From: Symsagittifera roscoffensis
Taxonomy: Eukaryota > Xenacoelomorpha > Acoela > Convolutidae
Assembly: GCF_963678635.1 (NCBI RefSeq)
Contig: NC_087067.1
Coordinates: 24,807,547 to 24,871,546 of the forward strand
Direction of reading: 5' to 3'
Length of the DNA: 64,000 nucleotides
Every line of letters begins with the position of its first letter. Positions within the stretch are counted from its first letter, which is position 1. Shown here one piece after another: positions 28,534-38,749 of the stretch. The position numbers and the translations under genes are program-made. Below the pieces are notes generated by a model, which searched no databases, was not told where the DNA came from, and was given only the letters and a program-made list of their open reading frames with translations.

Positions 28534-30167
28534 ACCCCTCCGGATTGGCACAAATAGGACCCTTCTGTACTGTCAGAATATAGACCCCTCCGGATTGGGA
28601 CCCCTCGGAATTAGCAACTATAAGACCCCTCCGGATTCGGACCCCTCCGGTTTTGTGGAAAGTAGACCCCTCCGGATTCGGACCCCTCTGACTTTGAAAA
28701 ATTTCGACCCCTCCGGATTGGGAGCCCTTAGCTCTGTCAAAGTAGCTTTTTGTAGTTTTCTTAATTTCAGCTTATACCCCTCCGGATACGTTCTGCGTTG
28801 CTTTTATGCTGTTTGAATTAACTGGGAAGGGTATAGGGTCCTTTCCTAGACCCCTCCGGATTGAAGTTAAGGCACTTATTTGACAATTCACACTAACGGT
28901 GAAGGGTCTTATCACTTGCCTAATTTCGACTCTATTATGGTTGTCTTGTGCCTTCAGCCCTCCCTTTTTGTCTAGAACTGTCCTAAGTTACTTAGTTCAA
29001 TCGCTATCAACTTTTGGTAGGGGTATAAGGGTTTTTCAAAAAAAAATTATAAAATGTGAAGGGTGTACCCCTCCGGATTTGTGTAATTTGCTAAAAACAA
29101 TCTCAAAAATTTTCACGCTCGTTTTTCCGAAAAATTTCTGATTTTATTAGTAAGCTCAGCTAATTTCTGATCTATTGGTACCAAGATCAACTCGATATGC
29201 TCAGTAGTTCCAAAGTTATTAACCAAAACGTCTTTTTTCCAAACTCAAAAAATTTTCTCTCTTATAGGTTCCGCCTAACTTTTTCCGCAAATCTGGTCCT
29301 TTCGACCTAAAAATTATTGATCCGAGCTCAGAAGGCCTATACTCTTCTAGTTCAATGCAAAAGACCCGATCTAAAACGCTATTGTAGAAAAAATTTGCGA
29401 AAAACTATGCTACCTGGACCCCTCCGGATTGATGAATCCACCAAATCAAACACGTTACGTTCGATTTCTCTGCACCCCGGAAGGCTTTCGGGTAGCGGGT
29501 TTAAAAACTTGTAGATTCACTAGTGGACGTTGTCCGAACAACTATTTTTACTGTCCTACCTCAAAAATTTCAAAAAATTTTCTAAATTTTTAGTGTTCCG
29601 TTTTCTCAAAAATCACGAAATTTCAGTTTTCGGTACCAAAATAGTTCCAACCACCTTCGAACTTAACTTAACCGGTTCTACCTATTATGGTAGTGCAGTT
29701 ACGATGTAACACACTAACTTAGCGCTTTTTTCCGTTTCAAAAAATATCGATATCTCAAAAATCGCGACTTGTGGGGGGATCAAAATATCGCAATTTTGAT
29801 CCTAAAAACCGGTCTGTTTTCGTTGTTTTTGACTGAAAATCGATATAAGACTATTAATATAGGCTATATAAGTAATAATATTAGTAATACTATACCCCTC
29901 CGGGTCTGTTTAATATCCGAATTAAGGTGCTTAACTCGGATATTCGCAGTTCGGTGAAGGGTCACTACAGTGCAGCACTGTCGAGCCCCCCACAGATTAC
30001 TATCTTACTTTTTGTACCAAAAGGGATACAAAACTTGTTAAGGATACCCAACAGTCGATTGTTGTTGTCGTTGAGCCCCTTCTTGTTGCTCCTTGTACTG
30101 CTTGCCGGATCGGTCTTCACCCAAGACCCTTCCGAATTGAGCGCAAATCAGCTGACACCTCCGGATT
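28534..30167 (-). repeat. Interspersed AATCCGGAGGGGT motif array in the leader
   Basis: The plus-strand 13-mer ACCCCTCCGGATT occurs exactly at 28534, 28584, 28625, 28676, 28707, 28850, 29067 and 29418. Near copies start at 28600, 28641, 28682, 28776, 29894, 30126 and 30155, and each LTR carries ACCCTTCCGGATT (8348, 31197). Spacing is 16-51 bp in the dense part and irregular later. Intervening sequences are unrelated, so this is not a simple tandem repeat. In sense orientation the motif is purine-rich (AATCCGGAGGGGT). Confidence 0.9.
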
Positions 30168-30697
30168 GAGCGCAATTTATCATTAACGTGCTTAAATGCT
30201 CAAATAACCCTACAGTACAAGCCTCACAAACGGGCCTCAAAACTGATCGTAACGATCCTGACTGATATAAATGCCTGTAACAACAATATATCTATCAACA
30301 ACAAACGGGGGGGTTGAATCACATCTTGTCTGGGGGGATGATTTCTACTGATTTTTTTTACTTTTTTACTGTTTTTGGTTTTTTCGGTTATTTTTTATGT
30401 TTTTTGTTTTTCTTGGGTACTATACTACTTTTTGTTTGGTTTTACTTATATCTTTAAGTGTTTTTGGTCACCAACCACTCAGGGGACGAGGGGACGGCCG
30501 ATCCCCCCACCCTTCCTGGTTCGTGAATTTTCGGTCTTAACTAGGTTAAAAAACTATTCACGGCAATTCGGAAGGCCTCCGCGTTCCGAACTACCCTTCC
30601 GCCCCGGCGGTTTAGGCCTCTTAAGGGCGTTAATGTGAGCATCCGCTCGGCGCGGAGTGCTCGTTAACGGTTCTGCCGGTCATGATGTTAAAAAAGA

Positions 30698-30716
30698 ATA
30701 ACACCCAGGAGCGCCA
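30698..30716 (-). promoter_or_regulatory. Candidate primer binding site of the giant element
   Basis: In sense orientation TGGCGCTCCTGGGTG starts 12 bases after the 5' LTR. TGG is the expected complement of a tRNA CCA end. I cannot assign the tRNA. The 12-base gap is longer than usual. Confidence 0.4.
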
Positions 30717-30728
30717 TAAAAACATACA

Positions 30729-31648
30729 TGTAACATTCTCCCGGAAGATACATATCGACGGATAACAAAACTAAGTCTTAAGACGACTGGCTAGCGTCTA
30801 AACAGAGCTTTGCATGTTTTTCACCGTCTCTACCAAGCCAGTACTTTTCGGTGGTCTTTCTTACATCGGGTCGACAAAAACGTTACTGTTCTCCGGCTTC
30901 GACCAGAACGCTCAAATTAACTAGATTACATGCAGAAATAGTGAGCTCATGGCTGGGTCTCAGTATCCCCAGACCACGAGGTCACTCCTAAAAGCAGGGC
31001 TACTACTTATTATATTACTATTGTTTTTGTTCAGTAGATAAAAATCATCATCTCCATCGAAGATGGATCAACCCTTTCCCCCAACTCCTAGCTTCTCATC
31101 CTTATCAAAATGAATCCAGTTGTTAATTAAATTCAATTCAGGACATGACAAGAAGCTAAAAGTTTATATAAAAGGCTAAAAGTTCCAGTCCCGAAACCCT
31201 TCCGGATTCTTGAATCCAGTGAATCAAGCTCCTCAAGTTCAATTTCACGCCAATCCGGAAGGCTGGTTCTCACCCTTCACCGTTGTTGGCAACGGCCTTG
31301 CAACTATTGTAGCAGCACAATAGTTGCAACTTGGAACGTTCTCTGCTATTGTAGTTCGTTGTCGTTTTTCTTCAATCTCGATTTTCGTTCTGTTCGCTAT
31401 CACAGATAAAGTTGTTCTCTTTTTTCACTCGTTTTTTGTTAAAAATGGCCGTTTCAGCATTTCTCCGAAATGTGACGTCATCATTCGAAATTTTGAAAAT
31501 TTAAAATACTAGAATATTCTAGCCCTCACCGTTTGGCTAAACGTTCCAATAACGTCGCTAATCCTTCGAAATCATCAACTCGGAAGGCTTACTGCTAAAA
31601 ATTCGAAACCTGCATAAATTGCATTTTGGCCATTCTGGTCGAATGTCA
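30729..31648 (-). repeat. 5' LTR of the giant element
   Basis: This is the upstream LTR in sense direction. Reading in sense from 31648: CTAGAATATTCTAG palindrome (31522-31509, GAA-TA-TTC as in a heat-shock-element pair), TGACGTCA (31480-31473, a perfect CRE/ATF site), a perfect hairpin of 13-bp stem and 6-base loop (31329-31298, TTGCAACTATTGT arms), then a TATA-like TTTTATATAAAC (about 31175-31163). The order enhancer-like sites, then TATA, then R/U5 fits a U3 promoter reading towards gag. The outer LTR end interrupts the coding region of an RLE-type non-LTR element. Confidence 0.95.
31163..31175 (-). promoter_or_regulatory. TATA-like box in the 5' LTR
   Basis: CTTTTATATAAAC in sense (TATATAAAAG on the other strand). 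It is the only strong TATA-like sequence in the LTR and lies about 475 bp from the LTR start. The equivalent in the 3' LTR is mutated. The sequence is nearly symmetric, so the direction of transcription is inferred from element orientation. Confidence 0.5.
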
Positions 31649-32316
31649 CACAAATAAAAAATTTCGTCGAAAGTTATTTTGTCATTTATTGTTCCGAGTA
31701 CGCAAGCGGCGTTCGCAATATGTATTGCCAGGGAGAATCTCTGTTTTAAGAAGCTGCCTGCTCTGGGTTCCTCAGTGCATATGCTTAGGTTCTTACAAAG
31801 CTTGCTCAAAAAAATTTCTGTGCTGGACCCGGCCGCGCCCTGAATTTCAAAAGCTAGCGGTTGAAAAAGATATCCATCATTTACAAGATCTTTATACTTG
31901 TCAATTTTTCGCTCTTCCGCTTCAGCAGCAGCTGTACCAGGGTTACAAACAGACACGGCATTAATCCTACAAGGAGCTAAGGAGTCTACTACCGTTACAT
32001 CCCACAAGAGCTGCTTACCAACAGCCCATGGAACGAGCGTCAAATCGTCTGGTCGCTTCTGATCGGTCCTGTAGAGGTGTCGTGGTTCTAAAACAGACGG
32101 AATGTGAGTAGATGATAAACTCTGCTTTATAAGGGCATTCAGGTTTGAATGCCTAGAGAATCTCCTTGCACTTTTGAGGCAAGAAAGACCATGCCAACCA
32201 TCCTCGGTAGCGTCTTTTCGCATAATTTTGAGCCTAATCGAAGTCCTATCGCAATTCTGAGTTGTTGGTTCGACAGTTTTAACCTTAAGTTTTTGCATGG
32301 GATGACTTTCAACCAT
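31649..32316 (-). pseudogene. RLE-type non-LTR element: C-terminal restriction-like endonuclease, cut
   Basis: The fragment reads GWHGLSCLKSARRFSRHSN, then KRPDDLTLVPW and LLWDVTVVDSLAP. This is the Cys-His motif, Arg-His, and then Arg-Pro-Asp and Asp pattern of the PD-(D/E)XK endonuclease carried at the C-terminus of R2/NeSL/Hero/CRE-like elements. It then has AFEIQGAAGSSTEIFLSKL and RFSLAIHIANAACVLG, the conserved tail of this RT family. The frame runs into the giant element's LTR at 31648, so its natural end was displaced to the other side (7880 and leftwards). Confidence 0.8.
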
Positions 32317-32342
32317 TGGGAGCCAAATCTATCTTGGAACGC

Positions 32343-32388
32343 TTTTTAGTCCGTTGGTTCGAGTCTTTTTAGTCCGTTGGTTCGAGTC
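32343..32388. repeat. 23-bp tandem duplication breaking the RLE element
   Basis: TTTTTAGTCCGTTGGTTCGAGTC is present twice in direct succession (32343-32365, 32366-32388). Since 23 is not a multiple of three, the duplication shifts the frame between the RT segment ending at 32369 and the endonuclease segment starting near 32316. Confidence 0.9.
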
Positions 32389-33165
32389 GTAAAATCAAAT
32401 CTGCGATTTCGCTGTCAAAAATTGTCTCCGTCCAAATTTTTTGGATTTTATTTTCCGGAGCCATTCCAATTTTTCCAAGTTCAAACCACCCTTTAAGCGC
32501 ATCCTCATAGGTTCCATCCACATGCTCCAAACCAAAAATTTCGCTCAAGGCATCTTTTGCTCCTACTGTTGAGGCTAAGAAAGCGGGTAAAGCGAGTAGA
32601 CGAGCGGAAAAAACGCCCAAGTCACCTTTGGCTGCCGGGAGAACTGCTTGTAAAAACTGGTTATCATCCATTTTCACGTTAGTGACCTTGCATAACGAAT
32701 TTCTTAGTAGTTTATCGTAGCGTTCCAAAAAATCATTTTGCAAAAAACAAGGGCTGGTACGCAAATATAGGAGTTTTGGCAATGCCAAAGCAATTTTTCA
32801 GGAGGTAAAAACCATAATGGGCGTCTAATTTGTCAATGATATCCGAATTTTTTTTCAAGCTCCTTATTTTTTTCGTCGAGCAATTCTTTTCGGCAAAGTT
32901 CGCCGATTGGAGATCCTAAAATGAGGAGTTCCTCTTTTGTTTTTATGTTTCTTTTGGGGCGTATTTTTCGAAATTGTGTCAAAATTGAATTATACTGTGT
33001 ACTAGTGGTCGGTCTCAAAAAACAAAGTTTGCACTTCTCAGTGTTCAAGCTCAGGCCGTAAATTTGTTCCAATTTCAGAATGTTTTTTAGGTCCCGGAGT
33101 ACTACCTTATAGTCATCGGCTAAATTCCCATCATCTAAATACCAGATGTTAGTTTTCGCCTCCAA
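32369..33165 (-). pseudogene. RLE-type element: RT palm and thumb segments
   Basis: Two open pieces in different frames. 33165-32833 carries the RT catalytic box NIWYLDDGNLAD and a following region (LNTEKCKLCFL). 32788-32369 carries the downstream RT/linker region (VLPAAKGDLGVFSARLLALPAFLAS), also seen in the second copy at 57.1 kb. WYLDDG with a following GDLG/LPAFLAS block is a signature of an RT family common in invertebrates whose members end in a restriction-like endonuclease. Confidence 0.75.
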
Positions 33166-33307
33166 CTGTTTGACTAGTGTATGAATTGTTTCCGCAAAAA
33201 GGGATGGGACTTCAGGATCAACTTGCTCCGTCTTCTGACATTATGGCAGAGCTTCCGTAAAAAAAGTAACTGGGTTTATCATACGCGCAATGGGTGTAAT
33301 TATACAA

Positions 33308-34150
33308 TTAGGGGCGATTTGAATAAAAATGATTCAGCATTGTTTCTCTGTTTAGAGAGTTGAAGGCATTCTTAAAATCTAGTTTTAAAAGAACAGTGCA
33401 TTTTGGATTGTCATCGCGTTCAATTAGGTTTCGAAACGAGTGCGCAGCTATTTCTAATCCTCGTTTGGTACCGCATCCTACCTGTACGTTTCCGAAAAAA
33501 TTTTGTCGCTCGGAGAGGGCCTTGCTTCCAGCGCATTTAGACGGGATACGTCTCAGCGTGTTGCCTATGGCAATCGGTCCCAACCCTCCATCTATCTTTA
33601 TGAGGGCGATAAGCTTTGCGCCAAAAAAGAAAGGTCTTAGTGATTCGGGTATGTTGCCATCTCCAATGAGGTTTATCAGCTTAGTAAGCGATTTCAGAAA
33701 ATTAAGTCATGCACTGCCATTCGACTTACTAACAAGATCTTTAAAAATTTGAGGAAATATTTTATCAGGACCTGCTGCTGATCCGTTCGGAAAGGACATT
33801 ATCGCTTTGTATAGGTCGAAATCGGTTACGAAAAAACTATCCAACTTTTCTGGATTTGGAGCTGTAAATTTGGCTCGCTGAGGGTGCTTAGACAACAATT
33901 TTTGATAGTTATCAGTTGAAAAAGGAGCAATTTTGTCATCCGAAGCATCAAGCCTTATTCCTCCCTTTACATTTCCTTCATCGAGCTTACTACTTATTAA
34001 CTTTATTCTCTGCTCGAGGTCACTCAGAGGCGGGCTTGAAACTTGGGGATGGAGTTTTGGAAATGACACGTTCTTTGCTCGAATTTTTTTATTTATCAAA
34101 GAACTCACGCTTGTGGTCTGTTTGCGTCCACTTCTTTTCGGTTGCTCCAA
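33308..34150 (-). pseudogene. RLE-type element: RT fingers
   Basis: Two pieces. 34150-33707 has the N-terminal RT region (RTxAIMSF-like FDLYKAIMSFPNGSAAGPDKIFP). 33583-33308 has PIAIGNTLRRI and LLKLDFKNAFNSLNRETML, the RT A-type motif with its Asp. Frameshifts and stops separate them, so the element is dead. 33166-33307 links to the YLDD segment without a clean frame. Confidence 0.75.
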
Positions 34151-34535
34151 AAAAAAACAAGAACGACATTAAAAAAATTAGCCATTTTGTAACATCTACT
34201 ACATTGTAGACAATGTCATTTATTTTGTCCGACAGACTTTCCGCTAAGGGAACACGCGAGTCTTTTGGTACTCTCTTGAGTACTCGGACATTTGAGATGG
34301 CTGTATTAACATAATTGTCTAGCACTAAATCATTACCTATTGTTGCTTTATTAACAGATTTTACATCAACGCATAAAAGACACTGAAACCATTGGAATTT
34401 CTTAGAGACGCTAAGAGAAATATTTACACAACTGATATGATACCAACTAGAACAACAATCATATCTAATCCAATTTATCAGTCCTGAAGGTTTTAAGCAA
34501 TCTTTGCTTGTACACTCTTTGTTGTTTTTCCTCAT
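34089..34535 (-). pseudogene. RLE-type element: N-terminal PHD-finger region
   Basis: It starts at ATG 34535. The Cys-His pattern CTSKDC, then CCSSWYHISC and WFQCLLC fits a PHD-type zinc finger (C4-H-C3) at the N-terminus, followed by a helical, charged region leading into the RT. PHD fingers bind histone H3 tails and occur at the N-terminus of some non-LTR and CRE-like proteins, perhaps for chromatin targeting. A related finger lies in the relic at 55.1-55.3 kb. Confidence 0.65.
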
Positions 34536-35116
34536 CTTGACGCAGCATAAAGGAAAAAAAAGGATTTTGACTGGACTTTAGGGGACTTAACTAACCTATG
34601 ATAAGCGGTTAGTGGCAATTTTACAAATCAGCAAACAAACAAAAATAAAAGACAATTAAATTATTTTAAATTTTTGAATTATAAAAATCAAAAACAAGGA
34701 ACAATCTCACCCGAGCTCAGTAGGTCAAGCTGCGCACCACCAGACTCCTCAAGCCAGTTCCAGTTTCCCACCTCCCCACAGAAAGCCACTTGACAGACCT
34801 GTCTCTAAAATTTCTCAGAGGGCGCTCCACAAACAGGCACAAACATCAAACCTAACAAATCTATTTAAGAAGTTTATCACAACAATTAGGCTAAGAGATG
34901 TAACATCTTCTACATTGTACGTGACATGAGGTTAAGAAGAAGAGACCCTTTATCCTATTTATAGGTCCTATTTTCAAAGGTTACAAATAATAGGGCTCAA
35001 GACATTTGAGATCGTTACAGTACAGTTTAGTTCAGTTCAGTTGTTTTTCCGATCTTTTAGGCGTTTTGACGCCTCTATCGATCAGCTGATGATGTACTCG
35101 TTTTCGATTATTTCGT
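34536..35116. other. Spacer between non-LTR relics
   Basis: No coding region seen. It probably contains the 5' untranslated part of the RLE element (A-rich 34536-34700) and flanking DNA. Short CAGTTTAGTTCAGTTCAGTT repeats lie near 35021-35041. Confidence 0.5.
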
Positions 35117-35476
35117 CTAAAGTTTATTAATTCCGCTTTTCTTCCAATATTTGTCCAGGTTGTTCTTGAAAGCGTTCAAGGTCTTCGAGTCAATTACTTC
35201 TCCTGGCAACATATTCAAATCTGTAGCTGATCTTTTGCTTAAACAGTTTTTCCGCAATTCGAACTCGGCCTTCTTCGAAATCACTTCCTTGTCATTTGTC
35301 ATTGTGTCGCGATTATTCAATTCGAACACGCCTTTTGTAGCATTTGGTTCATAACGGTTGTAACCTATTTTGAACATTTCGATCGTTGTGCCTCGCCTTA
35401 TGCGGTATTCAAGTGACGGTAGGTATAGTTTTTTTAAACTTTCATTGAAGCTTAGTGTCTGCAGCCCCTCTACCAC
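35117..35476 (-). pseudogene. CR1/jockey-like element: C-terminal end of ORF2
   Basis: 119 open codons with the conserved tail of CR1/jockey-type RT proteins: LPSLEYRIRRGTTIEMFKI, RKNCLSKRSATDLNMLP and FKNNLDKYW. It is the end of the element whose RT lies at 36.8-37.5 kb. A Penelope-like fragment sits between them. Confidence 0.75.
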
Positions 35477-35944
35477 TTGTGTCGCTCGTCAATGCACATT
35501 TTAGATTAATTTTTTGTTCTTTTTTAATCGCGGGTACCAGGCTTGATTACACAACTCCAAATCAGGACTTATGAGGCCTTTATAAACATTTAAAAACACA
35601 CTTAATGTCATAAAAAATTTAAAATGTTAATTCAAACATTTTTACACATTTTGTGCATCATCAGTATTAAATTTTTACAATTTTTTTAAAACCATCAAAG
35701 ATCTGAAAAAAGAGAAACATGTCTTGGAATGCTTTTAATTTTTTTGACCAATCAAATATAAACAACTGTAATTACATAATAAATTACGTAATCAATAATA
35801 ACATTTTCCTGTAAATTTCTGATATATTTTTTTAGCTTTTTGTCCTTTCATGGTTATAAAATTTCGATTTGGGAAAATTTTTGATTCTGACATGTCAGTT
35901 TTCGAACTTTGAGCCATGTTAATGATTAGACTACAATTTTAGTG

Positions 35945-36800
35945 TTAATTACCGGCTCATGAATTGATCGCTTGTGTTGATCCTCGGCCTCTCCCTTCAA
36001 ACATACACAGCCTCTAGTGTGAGTAGCTTACGAGTGTTTGCTGTTTGGTCTATAATCTCTGACTTCAGCTCAGCAGTACTGCCTATCTCCTCATTACACT
36101 CTACAAGTGTTGCCCTACTGGGGAGTCCCCTTTGCGGTGTTCATCGACCCTCGTGGCTAAAAGTCGGACTGTCTGGCCGACATAGGTGGAGTTACATCCA
36201 CTCCATGTAAGCTTATACACCACTTTGAATCTCAGTTTACGAGAAAAGGAAGTTTTGAGAGATGGCAAGCAAATTACTCCTGCCGCAGATGTTTGCCGAA
36301 TTTTTGCAGCTAACAGTTGAGATGGATCGCTTCGATATTGCATTGTAAAAAGGGGTTGAGTCTTTTAACCATTTATTGTTTCTCGGTTCTGATGCGTTCA
36401 GTTTTTCTTTCTCTCAATATTCTTGTTTAGAGTTTCAAACACTACCCTGTCCGACCAAATTTTCGGATATTGATTTTCAATCCATTGGTTCCGATTTTTT
36501 TCCAATGCCTGGTCAAAATTTTCCCATGTTGAGGTACTTCTGAAAATCCTATGAACTGTCCCTTCAATAACGTTTCTTTTGTACTGCAAAGGTGCACAAC
36601 CTCTGAAATTTAGAATGGTGCCGGTGTCAGTGGGTTTTTGGTACCACCCACATAAGACTTTTTTCCTGAGTCCACGTTGACATTTAAATCCAAAAAGGCG
36701 AAATTACCGCTACTATCAAGTTTTTCTATGGTCTACTGCAAGTTTGGATGCACTTTATTGGCAGCATCAAGAACTAGCCCAGAATCGCTATTGCAGTTTT
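35945..36800 (-). mobile_element. Penelope-like element fragment with GIY-YIG endonuclease
   Basis: 36589-36398 holds the end of a PLE reverse transcriptase (APLQYKRNVIEGTVHRIF, then NQWIENQYP). 36343-36101 holds the GIY-YIG nuclease (YKLTWSGCNSTYVGQTVR, then RVDEHRKGDSPVGQHL), with an out-of-frame continuation to about 35945 (LLTLEAVYV). The preceding part (FLDLNVNVD, about 36680-36720) is broken by stops. RT core motifs are missing, so it is a 5'-truncated dead copy, as is usual for these elements. It lies inside a CR1/jockey-like relic, same strand. 35477-35944 is probably its 3' UTR. Confidence 0.75.
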
Positions 36801-37910
36801 TCTTAAAAGCTGCAATGATAGATTTTGCCTTTTTCCTTTTTACAAAGATATGAGAGTCAAAGGAGAGTTTACTATCGATGATCACTCCAAGGTCTTTTTC
36901 TTATCCTACCGCTTCAAGCTGTTCATCGTAAAAATCATATGATCTTATTTGAAGATTTGATCTTCCATTTGAGATTATCATATGTACAAATTCATCTTCA
37001 TTAAAATGCAAAAGACTATTTTTTGACCATTATTCCAATTTTCTTAGATCTTCTTGCAGCAATTAAACATCTTTGTCACTGGTAATTTCTCTGTACAGTT
37101 TTGGATCGTCTGCAAATAAAAACAATTTTGATTTGACTGTGTTTGGCTTTGAAATTATATATATTGCAATCAAAACAGGTCCCAGTACAGATCCCTGGGG
37201 AATCCCACTCAAAACATCTTTCCATTCAGATCTACTGTCGCTTATCACAACTCTTTGGCGTCTGGTTAATAAAAACTCGTTGATCCGGCCCAGTGTTTTT
37301 CCTTTTATTCCATATTGTTTTAGGAGTTCTATCAGTCTTTTGTGCGGAACCGAGTCGAACGCTTTCTTGAAATCCAAAAAGATAACATCCGTTTCACGGC
37401 GACAATCTAGTGTTTTTGTAAGATCATCCAGCACTCTCAGTAGTTGTAATTGTGATAATCTACCGGACGGACAGGAAACCAAATTTTTCACTTACAATTA
37501 TTTCATTTTTTTCAGAAGATGGACTCTAATTATTCTCTCAAATACTTTTCAAACTATTGATGATAAGCTTAGTGGACGATAGTTTTCAGCTATATATTTT
37601 TTCCTTTTTTGAAGATAGAGGCAAAGTGAGCAAGTTTCCAGTCTTCAGGTAGCTTCATTTTGTCCCGAGATCTCTTAAAAATTCTTGTTAGAACTTGAGT
37701 CAGGAAATCTTTCAATTCAATAGAAGTTTCGGGTGAACTTCGTCGTGCCCTGAAGATTTCGATGTATTGAGTGAGTCTAGTTGCTCTTTCACCAATTGCT
37801 TTGTTACTTCTAAGTCCTTTATTGGATGGGTGATATCCAATACTGGAATCTTCCATTCTCCTGGTGGTTCGTGTGTGAAGACTGATGAAAAAAACTGTGA
37901 CAAAATTCAA
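36801..37910 (-). pseudogene. CR1/jockey-like element: reverse transcriptase
   Basis: Broken RT. 37910-37590 has the fingers region (KLPEDWKLAHFASIFKKGKN). 37491-37063 has VIFLDFKKAFDSVPHKRL, SGIPQGSVLGPVLIAIYI and LFADDPKLY, so the catalytic FADD is kept. The part 37062-36800 (DLGVIIDSKLSFDSHI) is interrupted by stops before the Penelope-like fragment begins. Confidence 0.8.
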
Positions 37911-37991
37911 TTTTTTTGATCTAACTGGTCGTTAAAGATCCACCATCCTGCACTAAAGCTGGTATTGTATTTTGTAACTCGGTTTTCTGTC

Positions 37992-38749
37992 TCACATAGC
38001 TCCAGATTTTTTTTGGTTTCGTTTTTTCATCGTTAGATATTTCACTTTCCTTTGCTGATCATTTTGTGTTGCTGTTTTAACAGCATTTCTTTTTTCTTCA
38101 TAGTTGTCAAAGTTTACTGTTGTTCTATTGCAGCAAAAATTTTTCCAGTATTTCTTTTTTGCTCTGATTGCCTGTCGTGTGATTTTGGTGGATAGAAATT
38201 TGTTTCTAAACTCTGGATTGAGCTTAGTTAATTGTAAAAAAGAACTTTTTCGTTGTTCAGTCAGGAGTTCACGCAAATCCGTCCAAACTTTTTCAACATT
38301 GTCTTCTTTGTAGAAAAAAACGACAAAATTTTTACTTCATCTCTCATTCGGTCGTAGTCTTCTTTAGCGAAGTTGTATCTAATCATGGTCTTACTAATTT
38401 TGCGGTACGCGGGGTACTCCACTTCTATAAGAACGTGGTCGCTCTGTCCCAGAGTGGGTTGGATATTAGTGTTTAGGTCGCTTAGACCGGCATCAGTTGA
38501 AACTATATCTAGTAGTGATGGTATTCTCTGGCTGGCAGTAATGCGAGTTGGCTCATTGATATAATGGGTTAGAAATGCATCTTTAACTGCTTCTAGAATT
38601 TTGAACTCTTTGATCGCCTCCTCCTTGGTTGTACTGCAATCATCCCAGTTGATTGATGGAAAGTTTGTGTCGCTCAAGATTACAGTATAATGCTTCACAT
38701 CTTTTTCGCATAGTTCTTTGATTGATTGGCAAAGGCAACCGTTATTCAT
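37992..38749 (-). pseudogene. CR1/jockey-like element: endonuclease and linker
   Basis: 38749-38261 has the second half of an apurinic-type endonuclease: VILSDTNFPSINW (normally GDFN), PSLLDIVST and LGQSDHVLIEVEY. The first half is not recognisable in frame (38750-39100, with stops). 38276-37992 is the linker leading to the RT. Confidence 0.7.

Larger units (their letters stand above)
27759..30728 (-). other. 3-kb 5' leader of the giant element
   Basis: This is non-coding between the 5' LTR and the Gag start, very long for a Ty3/gypsy leader. It contains the 13-mer array described separately. It also has a segment (about 29410-29480) resembling a piece of the element's own LTR (about 8340-8410: both have a CCGGATT..TGAATCCA block followed by CCGGAAGGCT), and a T-rich run near 30345-30440. 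Short frames are present but none looks coding. Splicing out of the leader is possible; no donor-acceptor pair is convincing. Confidence 0.7.
7881..31648 (-). mobile_element. Giant (23.8 kb) Ty3/gypsy-type LTR retroelement
   Basis: Two LTRs of about 920 bp flank it, with 6 substitutions and no indel between them. In sense orientation they run TGACATTC to GAATGTTACA. The flanks TACAA (7876-7880) and CACAA (31649-31653) match at 4 of 5 positions, as a target-site duplication with one change would. Order in sense: 5' LTR, candidate PBS, 3-kb leader, gag-pol-macro (3200 codons), a second coding block with SGNH hydrolase and orphan ORFs, 0.8-kb 3' UTR, polypurine tract, 3' LTR. It sits inside an RLE-type non-LTR element. 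The size is far above the usual 5-10 kb for Ty3/gypsy elements; planarian Burro elements and plant Ogre elements are other giants. Confidence 0.95.

Noticed and set aside
28534..30167. CRISPR-like array
   Set aside because: The unit is only 13 bp, spacing is irregular, and the context is a retroelement leader in animal DNA.
7881..31648. A Maverick/Polinton or other DNA-virus-like element, because of size and orphan genes
   Set aside because: It has LTRs, PBS- and PPT-like sites and a complete gag-protease-RT-RNaseH-integrase, and no protein-primed polymerase or packaging ATPase.
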